A stretch of DNA of 64,000 bases from Biomphalaria glabrata. Its lineage: Eukaryota > Mollusca > Gastropoda > Planorbidae. The notes beneath the pieces were generated by a model, which saw only the letters and a list, made by a program, of their open reading frames with translations, had not been told where the DNA came from and ran no database searches. Shown here piece by piece: positions 35,801 through 46,469 of the stretch (within the stretch, counting starts at the first letter, position 1; every line of letters begins with the position of its first letter). Location of the stretch: NCBI RefSeq assembly GCF_947242115.1, contig NC_074720.1, positions 12,558,645 through 12,622,644 of the forward strand. The letters run 5' to 3'. Position numbers and translations under genes: made by a program.

Positions 35801-38536
35801 ACAAAGTGACATACTCTCTTATTAGGTGCAAGAGTGATGATTAAACATATTATTCACTAGAGATAGATGCAACCCTCCCCCTTTTTATTCTTATATGTAT
35901 ATTTATGTAAATAAATATTCTTTATTTTAACTTTTGTATCTACCTTTCATTGCTTTGTCTCGTTGCGTGTCTGCTCCCGATTCACATGCTGATAAGTGGG
36001 GGTGTGATAGCATTAAAAATAATCATCCCCTAGACATAAAACGCGCCAAACACACGTCACATCTCCCCACCTACCACAACAGCTATTGTAAAATGTGAGC
36101 TGCCTATTTATTAACATGCATGAAATAGCTTTCTGTTTTTCCTTCTTTTAAAAATGTTTGACACATGTGTGCATACATCATGCATTATTTTTAAAACAAA
36201 TGGTTTGCCATAAGAAGCCATTGCACATGGATCAATCTTGATGAAGATGATGGTTTATTATATTTATTAGAATAGCAGAATGCACAAAAACAACAGCAGC
36301 TTTTCCCTGTGGGGGGACAAATAAATTATTTGGAAAACAAATAAATGCACAAATCATCCAGAGGTTGTATTTGATTTATGCTATTAACTTTCTCTTTTGT
36401 ACATTTGTGGGGCTGAGTGGTAAAGCACTTGGCTTTCAATCAAAAGGTCTTGGGTTTAAATCTCAGGGAAGACGCCCATTAATTTATTTGTTCCCACTCT
36501 TTTAAATTGTTTATTATGGCATTCTTTTCTTTTTTTAAATAACAGTGCACATTTTAACGATCCCATTAAGATATTTTTTAGCTTGTGAATTAGTGTACCT
36601 GTTACAATGAAATTAAAGGGACTGCTCTCTTTCTCTTTCTGGAACCACATTTATAAAAAAAAAATTTCACCCAGGGCAGTTTTGCACAAATGCTTTGGTC
36701 TCTGAATTCTAGTAATACTTTTACTTATCTGCTACTTCCCTCAACCTCCCACACAAAACAAAATAATTAGTCCTATGTACAATCTCTGCTCTGACTGTTC
36801 TTAGGCTTCTTGTAATATACATTATGTTGCTTTTTGACCATAACACCTACACACACCATTCTTTCACTCTTTTCAGCCCTTTTTTTTTAGTTACAAAACA
36901 GCTCTTCACTTTTTTAGCATCCTACGAGACTGATTGACCCTTACTTTTCAGATTTTGAATTTTTTTTATAGCACATTTGGTTAATTTTACCTTTTTTTTT
37001 GGGGGGGGGGATCTTTAAATCATAAGGCGAGCAATGTATGATATGACACTGCAAACATTTCTTTAGTCCATCAGTATTCCTGTTCCCCACACTGCATTTG
37101 TTTTGGTTTTCTGCCCTCAAAATATATGGAAATATCAATTTGATTTTATTAATTGTAATCATTTATTTGATCCCTTTTTAATGTAGAGAAATAACATTGT
37201 TTTCTCTCTCTTGAAAAAAAAAAGAAATAGGCTATATATTTTTATATGTTATTAGCATTATTTTTTTTATTTAGAACAAAGGAAGCGGAAATGATTTAGG
37301 GAAATTTTTTTTTTAAAGTTGAATTTTTTTAAATTCTATTTTTGTGCTACTTCTATTAATACTTTATATATGGAATGCAGCCTTTTGGAGAAATGCTAAA
37401 AATAAAATACAAAGGTTGAATAGAAAGATTGCAGTTCTTTGTGAATTACAGTGTGCAGTTTAAGTTAAGGATCTGTCAAAACCACATATTAGCAAGTGGA
37501 AAAAGGAACCTTTGTACGAAATTTCATGTGAATCCCTTACTTGTTTAAGAGATCTTTTAATACATACATGAATCAGTCAGTCAGTGGTACTTAACAAATA
37601 TAATATAAATTGTTTACATAGCCTTTGGAATACATTTTTTTAAAATGTTCCTGGAATTGTTGTATGGGGATTGTAATGTTACGCTTAAATAATTTCTGCA
37701 AAATCATTATTTGCTTTAAAACATTTTCTTTGTTGTTTTTTTTTTTGTTTTTTTTAGTTTAGCTAAAACAAACCAATCAAAATGAAGGCTGAATTTTCTT
37801 ATTTTAATAACAGATGTTAAGTCCATAGTCCTCTGTGGTATTGAGGCCCATGCTTGTGTACAACAGACAGTATTTGACTTGATAGAAGGGGGCTATGATG
37901 TTCATGTTATTGTTGATGCTTGCTCAAGTCGAAGTTTGGTAGACAGGTAGGTCATATGATTTCTGTTTAACTATATAGTTTGTTTCTGGCTTATTTAACA
38001 TCAAACATCTCAATACCATAACATGAAGACTTCTCACATTTGTTGTCAATAAAATGTGACTTCTCAAAAAGTATAATTTGAGGCTCGAGATTTACTTCTT
38101 TCCCAAAGGTTTTAATAATAATTGGAGCAAAATAACTTCAATATTAATTGAAAAATGTACATAAATAATAGTCTTCATAGAGCTTCTTTGATAAGATCAT
38201 CTATCAACTTACATAAGATCATCAAGAGCCTAAGCTTATCAAGAGACCAAGTTATCATAAACATATCCTAGTTTGAGATTTCTAGATAAGGATTAAACAT
38301 GTCCATATGGGTATTGGGAAAACAAATTTCTGAGATGATATTATATGTAACAAAGGTTACAACTCTTCCTCCTCAGGATGTTTGCGTTTCAACGAATGAA
38401 AGAAGCAGGAGCTCATCTCACAACATGTGAAAGCATTCTTCTAGGACTCCTTCGTGATGCTTCTCATCCAAAATTTAAAGAGATTCAAAAACTTATCATG
38501 GAGCCTTCCCCTGACAGTGCTTTGGTTCCAGTATAA
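26864..38536 (+). CDS. ISOC2: Isochorismatase-domain protein (ISOC1/ISOC2-like hydrolase), complete
   Basis: Predicted soluble cysteine hydrolase of the isochorismatase-like superfamily; the animal substrate is not known. Exons: 26864-27047, 28254-28364, 37814-37946 and 38377-38536, all GT/AG with phases that match, giving 195 residues, close to ISOC2 (about 205). The catalytic triad is present: Asp20 in FVCDMQEKF, Lys80 in FPKTCFSM and Cys113 in [11 protein letters not shown]. The residues between ([17 protein letters not shown]) follow ISOC2 closely. The start is the first Met, in the context AAATGG. Intron 2 is 9.4 kb and holds an LTR fossil. AATAAA follows at 38688. Function is inferred from the family; ISOC1 versus ISOC2 identity is less sure than the family. 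Confidence 0.95.
27440..28060. mobile_element. Two decayed fragments of the CR1/Jockey-like LINE
   Basis: 27440-27590 matches the 3' end of the LINE at 42007 on the minus strand (AAACTCTGCCAAATTG, AACTCTAATAGCACTAAGGA). 27760-28060 is on the plus strand and matches the segment just 5' of its reverse transcriptase (AACAGACAGCTGCAGAGT, ATAAACAATGTAATATCT). The fragments face each other in intron 1 of the hydrolase gene. Confidence 0.7.
28685..28852 (-). repeat. tRNA-derived SINE, family 2
   Basis: Reads GGCTGCCTGGTCGTGCGGTT, then a B box GGGTTTAAACCC, CATCCCCCGTCATCC, and the tail TCTGAAGGAACATCCG on the minus strand. Ends TGTAAAACATTTTAC. Confidence 0.85.
28963..30548 (+). repeat. LTR copy 1 of the fossil
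   Basis: 1586 bp, begins TGTGACAAGTC and ends CCACCTGTCACA. It contains a TATA-like TATATAAGG and AAATAAAG near 29428-29450. Nearly identical to the copy at 31328. Confidence 0.88.
31328..32912 (+). repeat. LTR copy 2 of the fossil
   Basis: 1585 bp, same ends as copy 1. It is preceded by about 65 bp of the same non-element flank as copy 1 (AAGTCTTTTGTAACCTTAC through CTATACAGC), so flank and LTR were duplicated together. Confidence 0.88.
35480..36078 (+). other. Undefined tail of the LTR fossil
   Basis: No recognisable coding. Near 35995 a purine run (AAGTGGGGG) is followed by TGTGATAGC, like a polypurine tract and LTR start, and ACCACA is followed by ACAGC at 36079-36083. The same ACAGC precedes LTR copy 1 at 28958-28962, so the true right edge of the element may be 36078. 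Confidence 0.4.
36412..36660 (+). repeat. tRNA-derived SINE, family 1, decayed
   Basis: GGGGCTGAGTGGTAAAGCAC and GGGTTTAAATCTC keep tRNA-like A and B boxes; the body is AT-rich. It lies in intron 2 of the hydrolase gene. Confidence 0.65.
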
Positions 38537-39216
38537 TGAAAGAGTTTCTTTTTCTTTAGTTACCTCTATGATGTAATTATTAATCAGATATTTTTTGTTT
38601 GCAACTTTCTGATTATTAATTTCATTTAACAAAACATGATATTATTTCTCCAGAATTATAGAAATATCTAAAGTGATTATGAATGAAAATAAAAGACAAA
38701 AATGTCATATTGTAACAGTTTTTTTTCCTATTTAAGATACATAGAGAGTGGCATGTGCTCTTTAATTATATATTATAATTAGCAAAAGTTTTAAAATGGT
38801 ATCTGAATATTTAATATAGATCCATAATAAAAGTAATCACCAGAACTAAAATAAAAAAAAAATAAAAAAACTTGCTTCTTGATTGGTACAGTAAACAATG
38901 AAAGTTAAATTGTGAGTTTTTATATTTTGAGCCTGATGAACATGAGGATGAAATTAGAACACAAAAACGCTTTTCTGGTGAGCTATTATAGTAATAGAAA
39001 ATAAAAAGAACTAAGCGTGTTGTCAAGTTGTGTTTTTGCTTGATTGAGTAGGTCTATACTCAGTAAAGCTTCAAATATGATGATAGATTTTAGGGAAGTC
39101 CTTGTTCTTTCATAAATACAAATATAAAATAGTTTAACTAATAATAAATCATTCAAGCAGCATACTGTCAAAATGTGTTTTTGCCCTATTAAAGAGGCGT
39201 TATAAGTTGGGGCTGT
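38537..39216. other. 3' flank of the hydrolase gene
   Basis: Contains the 3' UTR and poly(A) signal, then AT-rich intergenic DNA with nothing recognised. Confidence 0.5.
38688..38693 (+). promoter_or_regulatory. Poly(A) signal of the hydrolase gene
   Basis: Canonical AATAAA, 152 nt after the stop codon. Confidence 0.7.
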
Positions 39217-40230
39217 GATGGCTGAGTAGTCAAGCACTTGGATTCCAAACCGAGAGGTCCCGGGTTCAAATCTAGGTGAAGATTTTTAGCGGCCCCCGAA
39301 AGGGGAAAAGACGCTATTAGTTTTGTGCGAAATGTCTGTCCGTCTGTCCATCTGACCGTCTGTCCGTCCGTCCCGTTTAGATCTCGTAAACTACAAAAGA
39401 TATTGAAAATCCGACATCACAATATTTTAGACCATTCAAAGTTCTGATGCAATGGCTACTTTTTTTTTTCTGAAAGCGAAAAATCTAATTTTTAAAATCA
39501 GTTATTCAAGCAGTTTTTTAAAGAGAAGAAGCTAATTAGTATGCATTATAAGTTAGACCTAATTTAAAACGAATAGTAATCTTATAAACTTCATTATCCT
39601 GAACATTTATTTTGTTGCGAAAATTTTTTTTTTTTTTTTTTTTGAGGATTCGAATAAGAGATTAAGCCTTTTCAAAACAATTCGATCAATTATAAGACAT
39701 CAGTTAGGCCAGGGGAGGCGCGGTGGCTGAGCGGTAAAGCGCTTGGCTTCCGAACCGGGGGTCCCGGGTTCGAATCCTGGTGAAGACTGGGATTTTGAAG
39801 TTTGGGCGCCTCTGAGTCCACCCAGCTCTAATGGGTACCTGACATTAGTTGGGGAAAGTAAAGGCGGTTGGTCGTTGTGCTGGCTACATGACACCCTCGT
39901 TAACCGTAGGCCACAAAAACAGATGAACCTTACAAATAAAGTGAAATAAACAAATACAAATAAACCTTACATCATCTGCCCTATAGACCACAAGGTCTGA
40001 AAGGGGAACTAGTTAGGCCAGGTTCACATCTAACTGTACATTCACTTTCACCTATCCTTTGATCTGCGGAACCGTATGGGCACTACACAAAATCTGTTAA
40101 CCTTCTTTCTCCAATCTTATCTCTCATTTGTCTTTGATATAATTTCATTCGGATGTTCTTTCTGAAAATATTGAAGCCTGCCTGGGTGGACCACTTCGGG
40201 GGCCGATTTTGAGTTTGTGTTTCCACACAA
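39217..40230 (+). repeat. Mosaic repeat, plus-strand copy with an extra tRNA-like head
   Basis: 39210-39285 is a tRNA-like SINE head (GGCTGAGTAGTCAAGCACTT, GGGTTCAAATC). 39283 onward is the mosaic also seen at 3838-4690. A second tRNA-like head lies at 39713-39785 (GGCTGAGCGGTAAAGCGC, GGGTTCGAATCC), followed by the SINE body and, at 40080-40200, an antisense LINE tail. The core is bounded by CGGCCCCCGAA words in inverse orientation (39291 and about 40196). Confidence 0.75.
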
Positions 40231-40234
40231 ACTG

Positions 40235-40450
40235 TCTTTTGTAATCTTGTTAATTTTGGGATTTGTAAGGACTCCCTGAGTCCACCTAACTTTACCATGT
40301 ACCGTACCTGACACTAGTTAGGGAAAAATATAAAAGGCAGTTGGATATTGTGCTAGCCACATGTACATTAACCGTTGGCCATATAAACAAATGACCTTTA
40401 CATCATCTGCCCCATAGATCGCAAGGTCTGAAAGGGGGAACTTTACTAAT
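40235..40450 (+). repeat. SINE body fragment, family 1
   Basis: Repeats the body found at 39820-40015 (GAGTCCACC, GTACCTGACA, TTACATCATCTGCCCCATAG, AAGGTCTGAAAGG) with the tRNA-like head missing. Confidence 0.7.
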
Positions 40451-40489
40451 TCATATCTTAAGTTGGAAAAAAAAATAGCTTGTCATGTC

Positions 40490-41012
40490 ACATCCGTACC
40501 ATCATCGAGCAAAGCCTGGAATGTCAACAACGGCTGATGATAAGTTTTTTAGATCTTGAAAAAAAAAGCGTCCATCGCAAATCGCTCTGGAAAATAGCAA
40601 GACTATTAGGCCTAAGGCTTCCCGCAACGATTTTTCCACTGCGAAATCTCTACAACAAATCAAGCTGATGTGTTAGAACAGACGATGGAATAACGAGTTC
40701 TTCGACAATGACACCGGTATGCTAGCCATCACAACACAAGGAGAAACATATGAAGAGGTTACATGTCGGATAGGGAAAGCACGATCCTACCTAGACAAAC
40801 ACATCAATCAGCCTGGAAACCAATATCTGACTCTTCAATACAATCGTCGTCCCAATGCTACCTACATTTACGAGACGTGGAAATCATCCATAAAGGTTGA
40901 AAAGAGACTAAACGTGGCTCAACAGCGATGGCTAAAACGGATCCCATGAATAACATACCGAGATCATGTCACCAATAGAGTTCTTTCTCGCACAGGCACA
41001 AAATATTTTTCA
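40490..41012 (+). mobile_element. RTE-like LINE reverse-transcriptase fragments
   Basis: Broken plus-strand frames: an FLDLEKKSVHRKSLWKIARL stretch like the FIDFEKAFD...LW part of RT, then near 40900 LNVAQQRWLKRI followed by TYRDHVTNR, the common tail of RTE-type elements. Intervening parts are missing. The hAT-like element at 41024 is inserted just downstream of it. Confidence 0.7.
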
Positions 41013-41239
41013 ATGCTGTAGTACATGGGCGTAGCCAGGATTTTTTTCGGGGGGGTTTTGGGGGGGGAGTGAAATTTTTTCTACCCCCCCCCGACCCCCC
41101 CCCCCCCGCGAAAAAAAAATATGTGTATTTGTGTGTGTGTGTGTACATAATCTTTATTACATTCTGACCCTTCATTCTTTCGGAAGACGTTTATTGTGCC
41201 TTAGAATAGGTTCTTCCATGAGTTAGTGGAAAAATTCCC

Positions 41240-41735
41240 CGATATTACTAGCAAAGGGGTCTGGGGGAGCGCTAGGAGCTCCCCCAGCGCGGGGCGAAGC
41301 CCCGCCGCCAAGCACTATTTCTGATATTGAAAACCAACAAAATGCATATTCTGAGGTATCTACAGTGCATTTTCCTGCTAATAAAAAGTTCTATTTCAAA
41401 AACCTAATGTGCTATTCTTACTGACTTAGACCCTCCCTCGTCGTTCGGCGCATTTGCCATCAAGCTGTTTTCATAAAATTGTAGACTCCCCGCCATTACT
41501 AGCAAAGGGGTCTGGGGGAGCGCTAGGTGCTCCCCCAGCGCGGGGAGAAGCCCCGCCGCCAAGCACTATTTCTGATATTAAAAACCAACAAAATGCATAT
41601 TCTGAGGTATCTACACTGCATTTTCCTGCTATTAAAAGTTTTATTTCAAAAACCTAATGTGCTATTCTTACTGACTTAGACCCTCCCACGACGTTCAGAG
41701 CATTTGACGTCAAGCTGTTTCCATAAAAATATGTC
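41240..41735. repeat. 251-bp direct repeat, two copies, each with two adjacent hairpins
   Basis: Each copy has CTGGGGGAGC and GCTCCCCCAG around a 6-7-nt loop (41261-41287 and 41512-41538), then a second GC-rich hairpin: GCGGGGC-GAA-GCCCCGC in copy 1, with one mismatch in copy 2. The rest (GCACTATTTCTGATATT, AAAATGCATATTCTGAGG) is highly similar between copies. Confidence 0.9.
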
Positions 41736-41739
41736 ACTG

Positions 41740-42005
41740 GTTATGTCTGAAGCCTCTTCCCACCTACCATGAGGACCTCCATGAATGAGTGGCATCAAGT
41801 TGTACTAGGATATCATTGCTAATCTTCTTATGCGTAATTCATTATGTCGGAGAACATTTCCCGCAAACCTCATGCGTCGTTCTCTCACAATTTTACTAAG
41901 GGGTCGACTCCCAGTTCGGCATAGCATTTCTTTGATTTAGACCCATCTCTATAACTGACTCCTAAAATTTTCTTAGCCATCTTTGTTGAGCTACATTTAG
42001 TGTTT
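41740..42005 (-). mobile_element. RTE-like LINE fragment
   Basis: The minus strand begins CTAAATGTAGCTCAACAAAG (LNVAQQRW), then broken pieces resembling an RT tail. Related to 40490-41012. It is bordered by the LINE at 42007. Confidence 0.6.
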
Positions 42006-42006
42006 T

Positions 42007-43870
42007 TCGATTTCTTCTTATCTTATCTTATATAATACAGACGTTACTTCAAAAAAGAAGATGATTACGTCCTACGCGTCATGCATTTAGTCATGCATAT
42101 TAACCAATGACTTAAATTCTGCCAAGTCACTGGTTTTCCTGGCTAGCTCAGGCAACCCATTCCATGCTCTAATAGCACTAGGGAAGAAGGAGTATTTGTA
42201 CAAATTTGTCCTAGCATATGGGACGAGGAATGTGCCTTTATCTTTGTGTCTTTCAGAGTATTTTATTAAATTTTGTTTTTGTATTTGAAGATTATGGTTC
42301 AGTGTTTTATGTATGATTGCTACTTTACTTTTGAGCCTTCTGTCCTGAAGGCTTTCTAAATTTAGTGATTTTACTAAAGGTGTTACTCTAGTCAAATGTG
42401 AATATTCGTTTGTTATGAATCGCACTGCTCTATTTTGTGTCTGTTCCAGTTTCTTAATGTTTTCTTGAGTTGAGGGGTCCCAAACGGAGGATGCATATTC
42501 TATTATTGGCCTAACCAAGGTTAAGTAACATTTTAGTTTTATGTTCTTATTTGATTTATAGAAATTTCTTTTAATAAATCCTAATGCTTTGTTTGATTTT
42601 TTTGTAGTTTCATCAATATGTGGATTCCATGATAGTTTTTCATTTATTATAACACCTAGGTATTTTGCGTTTTTAGTCTGTGATACTGGTTTGCCATGAA
42701 TAAGATAAGTGGAATTAATTTGTTTTAGTTTTTTTGTTACTCTTAACAACTGACATTTTTCTGGGTGGAAAGACATGCTCCAATTTGATTCCCATTTCTG
42801 TAATTCATCTAATTCTCTTTGTAAAATATCTGTGTCTTGTGTTGTTTTTATTGTTCTATATATTATGCAATCGTCTGCAAATAATCTGACTTTTGTTCCT
42901 GAACTAATGCAATTTGGTAAATCATTTATGTAAATTAAAAATAGTAGTGGACCCAAGACTGTACCTTGAGGTACACCTGAGTTTACTGTTATCGGTGTTG
43001 ATTTAGAGCCATTTATTATTACAGTTTGTTCTCTCCCTATCAGAAAGTCTTTAATCCACTGATGCAGTGGACCATTAATGCCGAAATATTTTAATTTTTT
43101 AAGCAAACTATGGTGGTGAACTTTGTCAAAAGCCTTAGAAAAATCTAGTAAGATAGCATCTATTTGTTCACTATTATCTAAACCTTTTGAAAAATCATCA
43201 ATTAGTCCTATTAGTTGTGTTTCACATGATCTATATTTCCTAAAGCCATGTTGGTATGGTGTGAGGACATTATGTTTGTCTAAGTGGTTTATGATGTTGC
43301 TACATATTATGTGTTCTAGGATTTTACATGTGATGCTGGTAAGTGATACTGGTCTGTAGTTCCCTGGGTCAGATTTTTCTCCTTTTTTAAATAGGGGGGT
43401 GACATTAGCTTCTTTCCAGTCCTTTGGTACTCTGCCCTGGTTAAGTGAAGCCTGAAAGAGTATTTTGAACACTGGGGCTAGCTCATTACTTAGTTCTTTG
43501 AGTAATCTAGCTGGAATACCATCAGGTCCAGAAGCTTTATTTGGTTTGGTGTTGGCTAATAGTTTTTGAATTCCATTTTCTTGTACTACTATATCTTCTA
43601 TGTTGTCTACTTGGTTCAAATTCAGTAATATGTCTTTGTCTCCTGGGGCTGAAAATGCTGATGCAAAGTATTTGTTTAGAATGTTTGCTTTAGTTTCATT
43701 ATCATTATGTATTATGTTATGTTCATCTTTTAATGGCGCTACGCCTGTTGTTTCCATTTTCTTAGACTTAATGTATGACCATAGGTTTTTGTTGTTATCT
43801 CTAGATATTACATTGTTTATGTATTCACTCTGCAGCTGTCTGCTTCGATTTCGGTAGATGACTATTCACT
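42007..43870 (-). mobile_element. CR1/Jockey-superfamily LINE, 5'-truncated, with a 556-codon RT frame
   Basis: The frame 43757-42087 encodes a reverse transcriptase. Signs: TPLFKKGEKSDPGNYRPVSL, LLDFSKAFDKVHH, GVPQGTVLGPLLF and the catalytic LFADD. The frame is open before the Met, back to about 43860 (NRSRQLQSEYINNV), where the copy is cut, so the apurinic endonuclease and ORF1 are absent. The stop is followed by a short 3' UTR and a (GATAA)n-type tail at 42007-42030. The ORF shows no breaks, so this copy is young. Tails of the same family lie at 8903, 22010, 27440, 47088 and 58785. Clade (CR1, L2 or Jockey) is not resolved. Confidence 0.93.
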
Positions 43871-43979
43871 GCAGTTTATTAATGGAGCCCTGCCACTGAT
43901 AAAAATGTGTAACCTCTCTTGAATACGCTCTTGGAATTAAGTGACTGTAGTTTGCTTTAGATATTATATCGAAAAGAGA

Positions 43980-44960
43980 AGTTTTATCGTCAAAATCTTC
44001 TGTTGGGGCATTTCTACCTCAAAATGCTCTGTAGGGGGATCTTAGACTCAAAACCATCTGGAGGGGTTTTAAACTTTAAAATAAAAAGCCATCTGTAGAA
44101 GAAGGGTTTAAACTCAAAATCCCCGATTGGCTTGGCTACGCTCAAATAATTTTAGTGTGTAATTTGCTTTTTTTTTATATTGAAGAAGTATTTTTAGCAC
44201 CAAACACCTCTGAATGGGGGTTTAAACTCAAAACCCCTTTCGGCAACGCTCATAGCATTTTGAGTGCGTAATTTTGCTTTTTTTTCTTACACTGAAGATG
44301 TATTTTTATCCTCAAACCCCCCGCCCCAAACCCCCCGCCCCACTGGCGGGGGGTTTAAACTCAAAACCCCTTTGACTACGCTCATAGATTTTAGAGTGAG
44401 TAATTTTCTTTTTTTTATATTGAAGAGGTACTTTTTAGCTTCAAACTCCACTGGAGGGGAGTTTAAACTCAAAACCCCTTAGACTACACTCATAACATTT
44501 TTAGTGTATAATTTGCTTTGTTTTTATTATTAAAGGAGTATTTTTTACCTTCAAACCCCGCTGTAGTGGGGTTTACACTCAAAAGTCAAAACCCATTTAA
44601 CTACGCTCATAACATTTTGAGTGCGTAATTAGCTTTTTTTTATATTAAAAGGGGGGTTTATCGTAAATTTTAGACGGGGTTTTAAAATCAAAATCTTCCT
44701 TAACTGTGCTCTTGGAATTATGGGATTTTCGTTTGCATTTTTCTTGTTTTGTTTTATAGAAGAGGGGGAGTTAACTGCAAAAACGCAGGTAGGGGGTTTA
44801 AAACTCAAAACCCCTGGTAGGGGGTTTTAAACTTAAAACTCCTAATAGGGGTTTTTAAAATCGAACCCCTTCTGGTAGGGGGTTTTAAACTCAAAACCCC
44901 CTGGTAGGGGGTTTTAAACTCAAAACCCCTTTGGTTGTGCTGGGGCAAGTGTAGGTTTAG
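43980..44960. repeat. Array of imperfect 115-128-bp repeats with GGGGTTT...AAACCCC palindromes
   Basis: Recurrent blocks contain GGGGTTTAAACTCAAAACCC, then ACTACGCTCATA, TTTTAGTG and AATTTGCTTTTTTTTATATT. Near 44800-44935 the palindromic part is iterated alone about every 25-30 bp. No frame is conserved. Confidence 0.85.
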
Positions 44961-45089
44961 TATTAAAATCTCACCTAAAATAAACAAAATCAAAGCAAAA
45001 AATCAGTCACTAAATTCTGACTCCCGGGGGGGGGGGTTCATTTCGGGGGGGGGGACCCCCCCCCCTCTGGCTACGCCCATGCTGTAGTA

Positions 45090-46189
45090 TTAAAACAAAT
45101 TCATCACTGATTTTTTGTTTATTATGCCCTTTTTGTTCAGATGCAGCTCAATGTCCGAATGGATTATTCGTAGAACATCTTTATCAATAGACATCAACAT
45201 TAAATTTCCCAAGTGTCATTAAATTTCTTTACCAATTTTTAACATATAGTGACTTTTTTTTTTCACAAGCTTCTTGCGTATAAAACAGCATAGTTACAAG
45301 ATACATCCTTGTGAAAAATAAAAAATTCTGTATATAGCCTATTACTGCAATTATCGCATTATTTGCAAGTTCTCACCAGATTCGGTTTCAATCCACGACA
45401 TTTTCTTAGGCATATCATCGCATATGCAGTTCAATGTACAAATAAAACTCCTCATATTAAATTCTTTTTATCTTCCAACCTCACAAAATCATGTGCTACT
45501 TTCTTAATAACTTGGAAATCTAGTCTGAGAGTCCATATCTTTGAGTGGGCTAAAAAATATACCAGGTCCAGTTGTTGAAAGCTAATTTTACATCCTTATA
45601 TGGTAGGCCTATGCTCTAAACACTCACGAAAACATCTTTGAATTTGGGTTTAAAGTCTACATCTTTGTCATCATGGCAAACGTGTCTCTTTGTCTGCTAA
45701 GCTGGTTTGATCTCATGGAATAAATGGCGTTGGGCTTGTTAATTCAAGGACGCTGTCATCATGAGGTTCAACAGCGGTTGTTGAATCTCTTTTGTACTTG
45801 CTAGGAAACTGGTTTATAATTTTAAAGGATTCCAGCAATATATATTATTGCTTTTTAAACTAGTTCTTTTTTTTTGGGGGGGGGGGGGGGCGGGGGGTTA
45901 CTTCTGTATTCTTTCGATTCTGTTGTATCTTGTCTTCAATCAATATTTGGTTACGCTGTCAAGATATAATTGTGATTTTTAAATTTCATAGCGGAGCCAT
46001 CTCGAGATCATGCAACAACTCAACCAAACCATTAGGGTCTATTTAACTGGGCACGCCAAATATGAGACAGCGTAGGGCGCGTTGTGATTGGTCCCTTTAT
46101 AGATTCCTCCAAATGTATTCACACTGGCCTAACAGCCTACGGCGGATTTTTTGGAATTAGGTGGCCCAAAATGATATCTTCTGTCAACT
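45090..46189. other. Intergenic, nothing firmly recognised
   Basis: Mixed AT-rich sequence with a long poly-T/poly-G run at 45868-45897. No supported gene. Confidence 0.4.
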
Positions 46190-46386
46190 TTTGGAGCTGG
46201 ATATAACACATCATGCGAAATTCAGCCACGAATGTTGCAAGGCAGGCGTTTGATTGGAATCTGCAAGGAAAGAGGAAAGTGGGCAGGCCCAAGCAAAGCA
46301 GGAAGAGGTCGCGGTTAAATGATCACGAAGATGTGAATACTGGAATAATGTGACATGGGAGCAGATATATATATATATATATATAT
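46190..46386 (+). mobile_element. RTE-like LINE C-terminal fragment and AT microsatellite
   Basis: 46195-46360 encodes a degraded tail (ARQAFDWNLQGKRKVGRPK) typical of the end of RTE-type reverse transcriptases. It is followed by (AT)n at 46364-46386. Confidence 0.75.
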
Positions 46387-46469
46387 AGCTTTTATAAAGC
46401 GCTACTTTCATGCTTATAGTCTCATTTGTGGACCAGTGGGGAGGGGGGGGGGGGCTATCTAGGAGTTGG

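Larger units (their letters stand above)
41024..45081. mobile_element. 4.06-kb hAT-like element with internal tandem repeats and a LINE insertion
   Basis: Terminal inverted repeats of 15 bp, CATGGGCGTAGCCAG and its complement CTGGCTACGCCCATG, are flanked by a perfect 8-bp duplication CTGTAGTA (41016-41023 and 45082-45089). Long G and C runs are subterminal at both ends. Inside lie a 251-bp tandem repeat with hairpins, an RTE-like fragment, a CR1/Jockey-like LINE and an array of 115-128-bp repeats. No transposase of its own is visible, so it depends on another element. Confidence 0.88.

Noticed and set aside
40969-41175. Glycine-rich minus frame
   Set aside because: It is a translated G/C homopolymer run at the end of the hAT-like element.
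44040-44940. Ciliate-like telomeric GGGGTTTT arrays
   Set aside because: The motif is part of a longer diverged repeat with palindromic partner AAAACCCC, not a simple head-to-tail telomere repeat.
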